A stretch of DNA of 64,000 nt from positions 2,604,001 through 2,668,000 of the forward strand of contig JANCIK010000013.1 of assembly GCA_028532985.1 (NCBI GenBank), written 5' to 3'. The translations under genes were made by a program, and so were the position numbers. The DNA comes from Stropharia rugosoannulata (taxonomy: Eukaryota > Basidiomycota > Agaricomycetes > Agaricales > Strophariaceae). Shown here one piece after another: positions 21,688 to 33,890 of the stretch. The stretch's first letter is position 1. Every line of letters begins with the position of its first letter. Under the pieces are notes generated by a model. That model saw nothing but the letters and a program-made list of their open reading frames with translations, made no database searches and was not told where the DNA came from.

Positions 21688-23253
21688 ATGGCCAGCCTGA
21701 TTGCCATTCTCGATCTAAAAGGAAAACCTCTCATACAACGCTCCTATCGCGATGATGTGCCGACTTCCTACGTAGAACGATTTCTTCCACTTATCCTCGA
21801 CATTGAAGAGGAGGGCCAGCAAGTTACACCGTGTTTCTCGAGTCAAGGGATAAACTACATGCATATAAGGCACTCTAATCTATACTGTACGTCCTTCACA
21901 TCGGCTGAATGCATATACGCTGACAGCATGAAGTGCTTGCACTCTCCAAACGCAACTCGAACGCCTCCGAGATCATCATATTCCTACATCGGCTGACGCA
22001 AGTGCTCGTGGAATACTTCAAGGAGCTCGAGGAAGAGAGTATACGCGACAATTTCGTCATCATATACGAACTTATGGACGAGATGATGGATTTTGGATAC
22101 CCGCAGACGACGGAGAGCAAGATTCTCCAGGAATACATCACCCAGGAGTCTCACAAGCTGGAAGTGCAGGTACGACCTCCGATGGCCGTGACGAATGCAG
22201 TATCTTGGAGAACGGAAGGGATCCGGTACAGAAAGAACGAGGTGTTCCTGGACGTCATCGAGAGCGTGAATATGCTGGTACGTCGCCTTCATATGCGCCT
22301 GCCGCCGAGATGACGACCTCGATAGGTCAACGCCAACGGAAATGTGGTCCGCTCTGAGATTCTCGGAGCCGTGAAGATGAAGTGCTACCTATCCGGCATG
22401 CCGGAGCTGCGGTTGGGGCTGAACGACAAGGTCATGTTCGAAAGTACAGGTCGCAGTGCGTTATATGCCGCTTTGCCGTCGAGCTGTTCACCTCATCAAT
22501 TCCTCAGCTGCACGCGGAAAGGCGATAGAGATGGAGGACGTCAAGTTCCACCAGTGCGTTCGCCTATCGCGCTTCGAAAACGATCGCACCATCTCCTTCA
22601 TTCCCCCTGATGGCGAATTTGAGCTCATGTCATACCGCCTTTCTACACCAGTGAAGCCCCTCATATGGGTTGAGGCCGCCGTGGAGAGCCATAAAGGGAG
22701 CCGGGTGGAGTATATGGTGAAGGTCAAGGCTCAGTTCAAGCGTAGAAGCACGGCGAACAACGTTGAAATCTACGTCCCCGTACCTGACGACGCGGACAGC
22801 CCCAAGTTCCGCGCATCAACGGGAAGTGTCCAGTATGCGCCGGATAAGTCTGCGTTCGTGTGGAAAATAAAACAGCTGGGAGGAAGCCGCGAATTCCTGA
22901 TGCGGGCGCACTTTGGATTGCCAAGCGTGAAAAGCGGTATGAGTTTTCTATTTATGTTGCTTTCCTGGCTCATTCTTTCTCATTTTCGCAGAGCAAGATT
23001 TCGAGAAACGAGCGCCTATCACCGTCAAATTCGAGATCCCCTACTTCACGGTTTCCGGCATCCAAGTACGCTACCTTAAAATTGTCGAGAAGAGTGGTTA
23101 CCAGGCACTCCCCTGGGTGCGCTATATTACGCAAAATGGGGACGATTACAGGTGAGTATCGGTATTTATGTTGTACTAAGATCTTATACCAACCAATCTC
23201 CTAGCCTACGGACTGCGTCGGAGAAGGGAAGTGCCCCGATTATGCCTATGTAG
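21688..23253 (+). CDS. AP-1 clathrin adaptor complex, mu subunit (mu-adaptin), 434 aa
   Basis: Exons are 21688-21886, 21934-22277, 22326-22449, 22508-22936, 22992-23151 and 23205-23253. The start at 21688 (MASLIAILDLKGKPLI) is chosen because this is the conserved N-terminus of AP-1 mu; an in-frame upstream extension to 21652 is not conserved. The N-terminal longin-like domain (residues 1-140) binds the beta/gamma core. The C-terminal mu-homology domain (about 165-434: VRSEILGAVKMKCYLSGMPE, GEFELMSYRL, KFEIPYFTVSGIQVRYLK) recognises tyrosine sorting signals. It sorts cargo between trans-Golgi and endosomes. The length equals the family norm. This is the one conserved housekeeping gene in the window. 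Confidence 0.95.
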
Positions 23254-23807
23254 AGCGCAGGCGCCTTTGCAGTTCCCCTTCTTCGACGTTCATTGTATAT
23301 CTTGTTTTCTTGTGGAATGTAGATTTAATAAACATTTGCGCTAAGTGGTCTCTCATCATGATTAGCATACTTCTTTGCCATCTGACCTGCACAAAAACAA
23401 TGAATACCCCAGCAGTCTGTACCCCGACGGTATTTACATTTCTCATCATACCCCATCTGCATCATTTTAGAGACCAAGTCATGAGGCTCTTGGATCCGTT
23501 ATAGGACCTGTATCAGCGATGCTGTACGTTCAGAAATTATTTTTATACAGATCACGAAGCACGGAGAATGGACTGGTTAATCATGTGAAGCGGGAAAATT
23601 GGTAAAAGTAAAGGTAGAGCTCTTCTTTCTTCAGGGTCATTGTGAAGTGAATACTGATATGATTTCGGCTTGATGAAGTTCAATTTTCATCAATGATCTT
23701 GTCAGAGTCCCAATGCTCCTTGGAGCTCCCGCCAATGGAATAGAGGCGTGGCCCGCTGACAGCTATACTAATGTCCATTCTTCGTGGGCCGCCTAATATT
23801 CGGGTGG
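23254..23807. other. intergenic, no gene seen
   Basis: Spacer between AP-1 mu and the WSC gene. Confidence 0.5.
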
Positions 23808-23814
23808 TATATAA
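23808..23814 (+). promoter_or_regulatory. TATA box of the WSC-domain gene
   Basis: TATATAA, 76 bases before the start codon at 23890. Confidence 0.6.
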
Positions 23815-23889
23815 GATGCTGGCCCTCGTCAAGATTCATTAAGAACGGATTTTTTCCCGTCTTGTTATAGACCTGAGACGCTTCAGTCA

Positions 23890-25062
23890 ATGATCTTAAA
23901 CTTTTCCTCCCCTCTCTGGCGTTCTGGCGTTCAAACCCTGTTCTGCATCGCCGGTGTAAGTCTGGCTTTACTTGAATTACATCATTACCTTGAGCCTGAC
24001 TACGATTGTGATATTAGGGGCAGGCCTTTTCCGCTCGTGCACTGACTATAACAGAGCCTTCCCATGACCTCCGTGAGGTCTTCCCCAGACAGACCCAGCA
24101 GGATACGTTTATAGGCTGCGTCGCGTATCCAATCATTGCTTTTTATTCGAGAAAATAAATTGAATATCACCATTTCCAGGGACGGCGGGCCACGCGTCCT
24201 ACGCCACCAGGCGACCAGCAACAACTCGGCCACGGACTACCACTACTGTACTGACCAGTGCTTCGCTGCAGGCTATGCCTTGGCGGGAGTCGAGTTTGGA
24301 CACGAATGCTGTCAGTATATTTTTTCTCGTCTGATTCTACGTGACGTGCGGGGGCTGGGTACTGATTGTGTGTTTTTGGACTTCTAGTCTGTGGGAATGC
24401 GATTTTGTATAATTACGGGAGCGGCACATGCGATACGCCGTGCCCCGGGGACCCAACGAATACCTGCGGTGGCTCGCTTGCGTTGCAGCTCTATTCGACT
24501 GGGGCGGGACCGTATACTACGGGGCCTGCGTTATTTGTGCTGTTCTACAAGGGGTACACTATCACCGAGTGCTGGGAGTAAGTGCTTAATTACCCATCTG
24601 GCCAATTGTGCATAGACCTAACGACTGATTGATTTTATAGAGATAACAATGGGTGCGCGTTAACGCTTTTATCGACAATAATTACTAACACATGGTACTT
24701 AGCGGAAGGGCGCTCCCCCATACCCCTAGTCAAAATCCACCGGCAGCGAGCATGACGGTCGAGAAGTGCATCGATGCTTGCGCGGCATCAAACTACAACA
24801 CAGCGGGACTGGAATGGGGTCAGGAATGCTGTGAGTGGGGGTTTTAAGCTTTAACAGGATTCGTTGTTGTCTTAAAGCATTACATCTAGGGTGCGACAAC
24901 GCTCAGTTCCCGATAGGCGAGTCGACGGTCGCAGAAGAGTGTCAAAGACCATGCAATGGAAATGCTGGGGAATGGTGCGGAGATGCCAATCGCATTCTCG
25001 TGTACACCAGTCTTCCTTGGGAAATTGATCCCGTCTTTGAGAACTTGAACAACGGGGTGTAA
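23890..25062 (+). CDS. secreted protein with two WSC domains, 270 aa (7 exons)
   Basis: Exons are 23890-23955, 24018-24124, 24180-24310, 24388-24577, 24641-24658 (an 18-bp microexon), 24703-24830 and 24890-25062, all joining in phase. The N-terminus (MILNFSSPLWRSGVQTLFCIAG) acts as a signal sequence. WSC 1 (about 52-150) has GCVADGG, YCTDQCFAAGYALAGVE, HECFCGN and CPGDPTNTCGG. WSC 2 (about 165-255) has SMTVEKCIDACAASNYNTAG, QECWCDN and CNGNAGEWCGD. WSC domains bind cell-wall glucans; in fungi they occur in stress sensors, glyoxal-oxidase-like enzymes and stand-alone secreted lectin-like proteins. There is no membrane anchor, so a stand-alone wall-binding protein is likely. Part of WSC 2 is duplicated near 39560-39695. 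Confidence 0.85.
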
Positions 25063-25327
25063 TGCTCCTGTGTTTTGTTGCATATTAGATGTGAATATTT
25101 GAATGTCAATACTGTGGTTGGTACCATACACAAAATACCATTAAATCTCTACATATCTCTCGGTCGTAGTAAGCGCCAACTAAGCGCCGTGAACCATGTG
25201 AAAATAGCATTAGTCATCCGGTCTCTACCGCTCGCCGACTCGGGTCAGCGTGACTAGCAACTACATCTCTTCTATCTACTTATATCACAATTTCTAAGTA
25301 TTACATCCATCCTCTTCGAATAACAAG

Positions 25328-26969
25328 ATGCTCAATTCATACCCAGAGCCCCCTCCTTTCTCATGGGCACCAGTGCCTGCAAGGGCGTTACTGCCTATCT
25401 ACCCGCCTCCAGCACCGTTGGATCTTCCGTCTTTGCCTTCTCCAGCCCGTACACCTCAAATACCCAGCCCATGGACACTGAGCACACATCTCGTACCTGC
25501 ATGCTATCTGCGGACAACGCGCATGATTCCAGAGCCTGATATTCCGCCCCATGACATCCCCAGGGCCGAGCGTGCAGCGAAGATAGAGAGCCTGAGGCGC
25601 GGTATGGACGAGGTCCGGACAGATGATAGCTGGGTCAACGACGGGTATCCAGCTGTGCTATGGAACTGCCTCAACAGGTATGTTAGACGCGATTTACAAG
25701 CAGGGAAGGGCGTGACTTTACTCGTCATGCATGCTAATGGGTTTCCGAAGGAGGTGAGTGCCATATACAGTGAGCTGTAATTATAATTCACGTTTTATGG
25801 TACAGATACACGAACCTACATTAGCTGAACTTTTCTCGAGATCAGGCGCAGACCTTGTCAACGAAGTCTGGCTATGGGAGAGCGTGCAGCACGGAGATGC
25901 GGCGCTGATCAATGCCGGAAAGCTCTCTGGAATGTGTACGCTACTATAACTCTGCACAAACATCATATATTGACAATTAGCATGCAAAGTTGACTGGCAC
26001 GACAATGCGCGTGATATCCTCAATTTTCTTCTGCATTTTCTCCCGTCCGAAGCCACCTGTCAGCCACTCCCCACTCACCTGTCGCGAGTCGCGTCTGAAG
26101 AAAGCGAGCAGAGACGGAGCCGTGGTCTCACAAGCCGCAAGATTCTCGCTGTCGGTCACTCGTACGGGGGATGTTCCTCGTGAGACGCGTCGTTCGAATC
26201 TACCGCAAACACAAGTATTGATTATTGATAATTTTCATAGCGCCATAGCCGCAGCACACATCCCGATGCTCTTCTCTGCACTTTACCTCATCGACCCCGT
26301 CATCCTCCAGCCGCCTGCAGAACCCGTCAAGGGGAGATGGAACCCGTACCCAGCCACGCCAGGAAAGCCGCAGCACGACCTCGCATACGGCGCCCTCGGG
26401 CGTCGCGCCGTGTGGGCTTCACGCGACGCGGCCCGCTCACAGTTCGCGGCGTCCCCGTTCTTTAGTATATGGGACCCCCGTGTGCTAGATCTCTACGTCG
26501 AGTGCGGGCTCACGGACGAGGGCGGCGGGGTCGGAGTGAGGCTGAAGATACCACCTGCGCAGGAGGCCGCTGTGTTCGCGGCGACAATTACCGGGTGCGG
26601 GGCGTGGGACGCGCTGTCGACCCTCCCACTCAACATAGCGCTGCGCTGGGCGATGCCTGGCCGGGACGGCTCAGCGGACATCGGGGCCCCGGGAGAAGCA
26701 GGTAGGCGGGTGTGGGTGCGCCGGGAGCGGGCGGGGAACATCAAGATCCGCACCGGGGGTCATTTGGTATGTGTATTTTTTGCATACCGGGGAGTGGGGA
26801 CTAAGAAATTGTTAGATTCCCCAAGAAGCACCTGGCGAGCTCGCAGACGATCTCTCGCAGTTCCTCATCCAGCAGTTTGCTCCAGGCGGGGAAGATGACC
26901 AGGTCAGGACGGTTCGACGAGCACATTTATAGATTATCTACCCAACAGCTACCTCCACTGAACGAATAG
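25328..26969 (+). CDS. alpha/beta-hydrolase fold protein, about 459 aa
   Basis: Exons are 25328-25753, 25806-25935, 25990-26179, 26241-26766, 26816-26902 and probably 26949-26969. The last short intron is optional; without it the frame ends at 26932. A Pro-rich N-terminus leads into VTLLVMHANGFPKEIHEPTL (oxyanion-loop region), EVWLWESVQHGDAAL and GMFDWHDNARDILNF. The nucleophile elbow is GHSYGGCSS (about 241-249). Then come LIDPVIL and the late GGHLIPQEAPGELA with the probable catalytic His. This layout is common in fungal AB-hydrolase proteins resembling peroxisomal or MDR-type hydrolases; the substrate is unknown. A degenerate copy with the same intron position lies at 38700-39530. Confidence 0.83.
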
Positions 26970-27309
26970 AAATTCACTGGGAACGAACTGATTCCTATCT
27001 GAAAGCTGCATGGCTTTCCCACCTTCGCGATTTAGTTCAGATAATGGACGCCCGCCATAGATTATTACTATCCCCGCTGTGGTAACTGGCTGTATATACT
27101 GTACGTTCCATATCTCTCAACAGGTCACATCTGAGTAGGTCAACAATTGGTTGATGTCGAAAGATGTAACTTATGATTCGCTGGGATATAAATAGAACAC
27201 GGTAAAAAACATATAAGAAGGCGGTACAAAAAGTACCAGTTCACGCCCGCAACGCCCAAAGCTTTTCCGACACGTCTCTCTGAACCTTTGACACCAAATT
27301 CAGATACCT

Positions 27310-28295
27310 ATGTCGGATAATTCAGTAAACATACATGCTGCCGATGTGGAGGACGGTGCCAAACCATCTGTGTATGTGCTCCCAACCGACATGACCGAGA
27401 AAGCACGGTAATGATCTACCACCAAGGAACGTCACCTCATTTTAACACACTATGCCACAGGCTTGACAAACAGCAGGAAATGCTCACGGCCCTCTTTGAT
27501 GGAAAGGTGATTGTTCCGCCAGTAAAGCTTTCAAGAGCAAAGATACTTGATATTGGGACAGGCACGGGTACGTAGCATCGAGTCATCCAGATCTTTCTTA
27601 TAGAGAACAAACGGATACCAGGTGCTTGGCCATTGGACGTTGTCCGTAGAGTGAGCGCTACGCATACAGCAGCTTTTATCTGCGTAGACATAACAGCAGA
27701 TAACTTTCCCTCCAACCCACCCCCTAACATGACGTTTCTCAACAACACGTCAGCCGCGGCCCTTCCAGCGGACTGGAATGACACATACACTCTGGTGCAT
27801 CAGCGTCTCCTTCTTGGTGGTCTAAAATACGATGAATGGCAGCTGGCCGTCACCGAGATGTATCGTGTTCTTGAGCCGGGTGGATGGGTGCAGTTGTGCG
27901 AACTTGGCCCATACGTCAAATCTCCAGGTCCGCTGAACAAACGGATGATCTACTTACAACAGTCTCTGTCGCAGGCCCGTGGCCTTGACTTCGACTGCGC
28001 GCAGCGCATACCCGGGTTGCTCGCTGCAGCGGGGTTTGTCAATATTCAGAAGGATATGCGCGCTGTTCCGTTCGGAAATTGGGGAGGGGAGATGGGACCG
28101 TTGCAGGCTGTTAACCAGATAGCAGTCTGGAGGGGACTGAAGGGAGCTATTCTCAAAGATGGTCTAGTCGAAAGTGAAGAGGAGCTTGACGACTTCTACA
28201 ACGAGCTGCAGGCCGAGTTTGATAGCGTCACTGGCGCCGACATTACCTGGTTCATGTTTATCGGCCAAAAACCTGACCATGACACAGTACAGTAA
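27310..28295 (+). CDS. class I SAM-dependent methyltransferase, 292 aa
   Basis: Exons are 27310-27407, 27461-27567 and 27622-28295, phase kept. Motif I (ILDIGTGTGAWPLDVV) is at about 60-75 and binds the SAM carboxypropyl group. ICVDITADNFP is the acidic end of strand beta-2. LPADWNDTYTLVHQRLLLGG and the post-I segment RVLEPGGWVQLCELG follow. The arrangement resembles LaeA/UMTA-type fungal methyltransferases, which often act on small molecules or in secondary-metabolite control. There is no biosynthetic core gene next to it, so its substrate is unknown. Confidence 0.85.
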
Positions 28296-29480
28296 ATTGT
28301 TGATCCCTCTGGCTTATGAAAAAACGGACCGGACTCGCTGAAACTCTGAACAGCTGTTTATGTAATATCTGTGACTACGTTAGGACCGACTCGTCCATAA
28401 TAGTACTACCAACTGTTTAGGCGATGCTAGTTCATATGTTGAATGGGAGGGCAACCGTTGAGGAGATTGCTTCTATGCTAAATAACTGAAATACTGATTG
28501 TCTTACAGACAACTTACAACTCGTCAGAGACTTGCTGCGCGTCCAGTTCATCTCGGTTGCGGCCGCGCCAGCACGTCGGACCCAAGCCGCATTTTCTACA
28601 CCCAGCCTCTCCATAGCAAATCACCTTCGCGGCTACCCTTGAAGCGAACGGGTACATTTGGTATAGCGAGCCCACCCGTCCTGTCCTATGAAGCTCCCCG
28701 TGCGTACTGCCTACGTGTGCGTTTAGGGTTTTAGAGTACGTTAATACCGAAGTGTTCTATCAAGGTCGTTCACCACCTCGTGAGGCGAACGGGACATGAA
28801 AAAGGTGTGGCAATCAGAAAAATAATATGAGTTACCGAGTACATGCACATGTCACACTCTTTCTGGCCTAGTGAGCGTTCAGGGAGTATGGTATACACTG
28901 CTGGTGCAACGTGGGGCTTGGCAGTAGCTTCCAACGTAGCTACCCCAATGGTGCCCGTAGAGGTGTACCACATTTTCCTCAACTTCGAAGCGTCCTAAGC
29001 AGGTTGCGTAGTGGGAGGTCTCATCATTTATTCATTGTGAGCTACATACATATATACAATGTACTGTCATATGGCTACTATGACTGACAAAGGCTCTGGA
29101 GTAATGACGTCCAGTTGTTCCATTAAAGTACTAGGGTATTCATAACAACAAGGAGAATCAAATATACAGTTCACAGCCTTCAAAGATCATTCCACTTTAC
29201 ATTCAGTTGTAGGCTTGGCCGGAGCGTCTTCACTGTTCAATATGTACAAATCAGGCTAGATAGGACGCTGGGTGATGACAATGTCAAACTCATCCTAGTC
29301 CTAGCAAAGTATCACTGTATTGCGGGATGATCACAAGTGCTCTCTTAACGCTGCCACAGTGGAGCAATCGGGGTGTGCATTATGAAAGCTTAATGGTATC
29401 TCCAAATCAGTTACATAATACGTGAAAGGGTACATAAACACAAGTTAAAGGCTGCATAGTCCCTCAACTTGCGCAAGAAT
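28296..29480. other. 1.2-kb intergenic, no gene seen
   Basis: Short overlapping frames only, with no domain, signal peptide or splice support. Confidence 0.5.
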
Positions 29481-30181
29481 ATGTTCCACTTTTCTCAACG
29501 CTTGGTTCTGGCTCTCTGTGCTTTATCATGGCTGACCATGGTCTCTGGAGACGCATCTATTGAAACGTCGCCCGCGCAGGAGCTTTCGGTGGTGGAAGGC
29601 TTACTCGAGCCGGCAACGTCTCATATTGTTGCGCGTCAAGGCAAGATATGTCCCTTCAAAGGAGGTGGTGTCTGTAAGTTAGCTTTACTTGGTGCCTTTT
29701 CGAGTCATTGCACTGATCTGATCAGTCTGCAACTCCAAATATTGCTGCCCTCACGGGTGGTTCTGTCAACCAAAGAAGTAATTTAACTTCGTCTCATGAT
29801 TGCCATATTATATTAATGATGGGATGCCATATAGTCCAGTCAACGGTGCCCCGGGATGCTGCCCGAATAACTATCGCAATTGTAACGGAGGCAGAGTATG
29901 CTGTCCGCCTAAGTATGTGGTCCTATATGTTACTGCGCTACATGGCATTTTTATTGATACAACTTATTCTCAACAGTTATCTATGTTGCCCGACATATAA
30001 GCACAACACGTGTTGCTTCGTGGGAGCGAATAAGCTGGCCAATCCTTTAAGGGTTTCCGACTCTCCAGAGTTCTCCGAAGTTCCACCACCGGAAATGTCG
30101 ACGGCCTATGTCGAACAGCCAGATACCACATCTGCAGACTCAACATCTCATCCAGCGCCAAGGTCGCCTGGCGAAGTCTAA
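29481..30181 (+). CDS. secreted cysteine-pair-rich protein, 175 aa (4 exons)
   Basis: Exons are 29481-29673, 29726-29777, 29835-29912 and 29977-30181, joined in phase. The start is the ATG at 29481 (MFHFSQRLVLALCALSWLTM), giving a signal peptide ending near residue 23. A propeptide-like stretch ends at VARQGK, a possible processing site. The core has repeated paired cysteines (YCCPHGWFC, GCCPNNYRNC, RVCCPP, YLCCPTYKHNTCC), a pattern reminiscent of granulin-like or other disulfide-ladder folds. The C-terminal 50 residues are Pro/Ser/Thr-rich. Function is unknown; it could be an effector-like or wall protein. Confidence 0.7.
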
Positions 30182-31549
30182 ACAACTGCACAGTTGAGAT
30201 TGGAAGGGAAGGCTTCCCGTCAGTCTGATGGTAATAGTGAGGAGAATCAATACAATATTGGAACTAGCTGACGATGCACTCATTCCTTCCAACATTCTTT
30301 TATCGCTGCCGTATAATGGCCAGTAGTCTGCTTCAATTCTATGAGATCGCCGTTACTGGATATCCTTATATAAAGAGGAAAACTATATGATTAAATTTCT
30401 CTGTGAGGAAAGGTTGAATTCTGAGTTTGCGAGAAGGTAAGGTGGATATGCTTCTTTGACGGTGGCGATAAGTGCAAACACTCAGCGCTCAGCACTTGAT
30501 CCTCATGTACTGCGCCTTGTGATATGGACGGGGCGCTCAACTGCTGCGCCAATATTGCGGCAGTTCAGTTCTACAAAAGCCAAAGAGCCCAGCAATTGAT
30601 ATGACGCGACCATGACGGTGGCACTAGCAGAAGTGATGGAAGTCGACTTTCAAAGCAAGTTCACGTCCAGGACTTGGTACCTGATGCTGGAGATGGAAAT
30701 TCAGAGAAGGAAAGCAATTTTAGAACAGACGTGACTACATGCACCAACTTCTGATATCTGAGAGCAGGGGTGGCACAAACCGTGTTTAGGCATCAATTGC
30801 ACCCGGAATGATTCTTCGACAATGGAGCAGTACCTATATTAAAAAAAGGGGGAACGTTGCGAGTTCTTAATTTCATGACACGCTGGATGTCCCGGGATTT
30901 TCCCGAGCTCAGGGCTAACCCTCGCTACTAAGGACTCAGTTGGAAACAAACAGAGGTATATATAGAAAAGATGGTGAGAGAGTGGCCCGCGGAGGTATAT
31001 GAATCATGATAGGGAAAGGCAGGCTCACATGAGCACTCAGTACTCAATACTCAGAGATCAGGGCGGCGGAGGCCTTCTGTACTTACCGTATAGAGCCGAC
31101 AAAATGGAAGCTGCTGAGGTTGCATTACGTCATTAGTAACACCGGCAATCACCGCCTTTCGGACAGATTGTACAAGTGGGAGATGGCATTAACGATTGTG
31201 CATTACAGGTCAAGAATTTTTAGTGCATTGAATGCAAGTCTCTTAGCAGTCTGCAATCTGGATTCATAAGTGATATACTGCTTAAACTGAAAATAGTATG
31301 TACCTCAAGGTTTAACGTTTGCCGTTTACTTATAATTGTGGCAGGTCTTATTCGCTTGCTCCTGGGAATCGGTGTTTCGCTGAAACACGAAGTCGTTTAC
31401 ACTCCCGTTACCAGTCTTATTTTAGCCGCAACTTCAATTAGTAGTACTTGTTCTTCCCCTACAAGTGAATCATGCTGCTGTATTGTTGTCTATATCTTAT
31501 CTCTCTTTTTTTGGTCAAGTGCCATGCGTTAGAACCGCAAAGTGAAACA
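30182..31549. other. 1.4-kb intergenic, no gene seen
   Basis: No supported coding sequence. Confidence 0.5.
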
Positions 31550-31557
31550 TATATAAA
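31550..31557 (+). promoter_or_regulatory. TATA box
   Basis: TATATAAA, 64 bases before the start of the ubiquitin-like protein gene. Confidence 0.6.
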
Positions 31558-31613
31558 GTTGGAGAATATGTTCGTTCATTCTCGAGCTCTGCCATACTAC
31601 GCTCCCAGATATA

Positions 31614-32782
31614 ATGCTACCCTTTATCCCGACTTCGTTCGGAGACATTGTATCAGCGGCAAACCTCGTCCATTCTATCTACAGGGCACTTAGCTCGAGC
31701 ACTGGAGCCTCATATGAGTACCAATGCTTAATCGCCGAGCTACATTCATTTGAATGCGCGTTGAGAGCCGTTGCTATGATGATTTCTAGGATTCCAGTGA
31801 CTGGACAACTTGTTCAAGACATAGTCTCAGAAACGAGAGTTTGTCTCGACATGCTTGACTACTTCCACAACCGAATCAAGTCTTACCAAAGTGCATTAGG
31901 CTCCAGTTCAAAGCTGACCTCAAGCTGGCGAAAAATTGGCTGGGGGCTTTTCAAGACACACGAAATATCGAGCTTCAGAACAAATATTATGCACCATAAA
32001 CAGAATATCATACTGTTTTTGAGTGCTCTGGGAATGCAAGTTCTATTTACATATTTATATCCATTTTTTGACATAAATCACGATAATAGCATCCTCTCCG
32101 GGGACATGATACAAAGTCCAATATCCATGAGGCAGCAGGCCTTTTCGATTGAAAAGCGCCTTCCACCCACAGTCGGATACAACGATTCCAACTCTGTAAT
32201 CTTGATCAATCCGTTTGGGGAGCGTTTACTATTATTTTACGAGTGTTGTTTCTCTGAAAACGTAAGTATTTTAATAGATCATCGCATCTTATGCTGAGGA
32301 GTATAGCAGAGACTACACGAAACACTTATGTCTTATTTCAGAGGAAAACTTGGCGAACCACTTATTGAGCGCCGGGAGTACAGCTTTTATACGGAGGACG
32401 GCGTCTGCTTGATTGACAAGGAGAACTGGAGCTCCCATGTCGTTCATGGCACAGTATTGGTCATGAGCATGATATTTAAGAAGTTTGTGGATCCACAAGA
32501 CAAGTACCCTAAACTCAAGGATATTTGCCCCGTTTGCGGAGAAACTGGTATTGGCGTGATGCATGACAGAGGTTGGCTTCAATGGTAAGTATTCTTGATA
32601 GCGTGATCCTGTTCTATCAACACTAACATTTATATAGCAGACGTTGCGAGAAACGCTTCGGGTACTCAGGAAAGTGGGATGCCAAACCGGAGGATGACGT
32701 CACGACCAATCTAGGAATAACAACATTTCGAAACGTTCGCATAGTGCTAATCAAAGACATAGCAGTACGTCGCTTCGCATAA
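31614..32782 (+). CDS. fungal helical-domain plus ubiquitin-like and zinc-ribbon protein, 355 aa
   Basis: Exons are 31614-32261, 32310-32584 and 32638-32782, phase kept. The N-terminal 145 residues are helical and match the fungus-specific module often written FGDIV...STGASYEYQCLIAEL...SWRKIGWGLFKTHEI, also found at the front of fungal NLR-like proteins. A ubiquitin-like beta-grasp region follows (VILINPFGERLLLFYECCFS, LIERREYSFYTEDG, VVHGTVLVMSMIF). The C-terminus has two CxxC pairs (CPVCGE and CRRCEKRFGY) forming a zinc ribbon. Such proteins are expanded in Agaricomycetes. A role as signalling adaptor is plausible but untested. Confidence 0.78.
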
Positions 32783-33813
32783 AATTGCAACAATCAGTCT
32801 CATAATTCCTTGACTTCCTTACAAACCTGCAAATGCACATCCCTGGATCCGCCTTTATCATACCCTTCAGTTATTGTATGAAAACCGTGGCATTTTCATT
32901 TCCATTAGACAGTCCAAACTGTGCGTGTGCAATAGTTCAAGTAAACAACCTAAGAGGAAATCTCACTCCTTACAACGTAGCTGCTGTGTTATTTGCCCTA
33001 TTTCGTTATTCAAGGCTGTTAAAGGATCTACACCAGTCCACAACCGGCCCTTTATCAACTGCCCTCGGTCTTGCTTAGAATTTCTGAGAACAAGGTGACG
33101 GAATTATGTCATAATCGGTGCAGAAGTACAACGCAGCCTTACGCGGCTTTAAATGACCGTACCACATTTCTGATTCTTTTTTCTAATCTACAGTTGCTTG
33201 AAATAGTGGGGGTGGCATATACAAATAGAAAAAGTAGGGACTCAGTCATTATATGTACATGTGGCACGAGTTACTGTACGCGCGATTGTCCACATGACCA
33301 GTATGAGTGATGTATCAAAAGAAGCAAGCCTCCTTTTTTTCGTAAAGACTATGTCGCCACTGGTTTCTTTGACATCGGATATCTCCGCTCCATGATGAAA
33401 ATGAGTTCTGTGAGACCTTCGTGAGGTAGTAAATGACAGTAGTAAAGGGGTCACTTTCTGCTACCCTGCTGCTCGAGTGTTCTCTGAGCCGCTTTGTGGC
33501 ATGCAGTGCTCGTGCTGTGTACTGTCTATACCTACAATATTTGCTTTGTCCTGTATTTGAGATCAATTAATAAATGGATTCATGATCATATTTTTTGTAC
33601 CTGACACATGCTAATTTCGTCACATAGAGGTCCAAATATAGTACAGTAACAAGGCGCAGTATTTTTGAATATATACCAAAGGCTGTTCTGCTCTTGTTCA
33701 GATGGTCGACGACTTACAAGAATCTTACAAGTTTCGAAAGTAGTAGGCTATGCTCGAAAAGTTATGTTTTGTAGCATTAGCCTAGCATAACTTACCTGGT
33801 ATACCTTCCAGCA
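32783..33813. other. intergenic, no gene seen
   Basis: Short frames only. I cannot support a gene here. Confidence 0.45.
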
Positions 33814-33821
33814 TATATAAA
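33814..33821 (+). promoter_or_regulatory. TATA box
   Basis: TATATAAA about 77 bases before the proposed start of the single-pass membrane protein gene. Confidence 0.5.
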
Positions 33822-33890
33822 GTAGGAACTGGTTGGGTCTCTCTTCCCTATACCTACAATATCTCTGGAGCGGAAGAGGTCACTATCACT

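Noticed and set aside
22488..22973. Several minus-strand ORFs across the AP-1 mu gene
   Set aside because: Shadows of well-conserved exons on the plus strand.
26190..26210. tRNA-like GTTCGAATCT motif
   Set aside because: It lies in an intron of the hydrolase gene and no cloverleaf partner sequences are present. No convincing tRNA or rRNA was found in the window.
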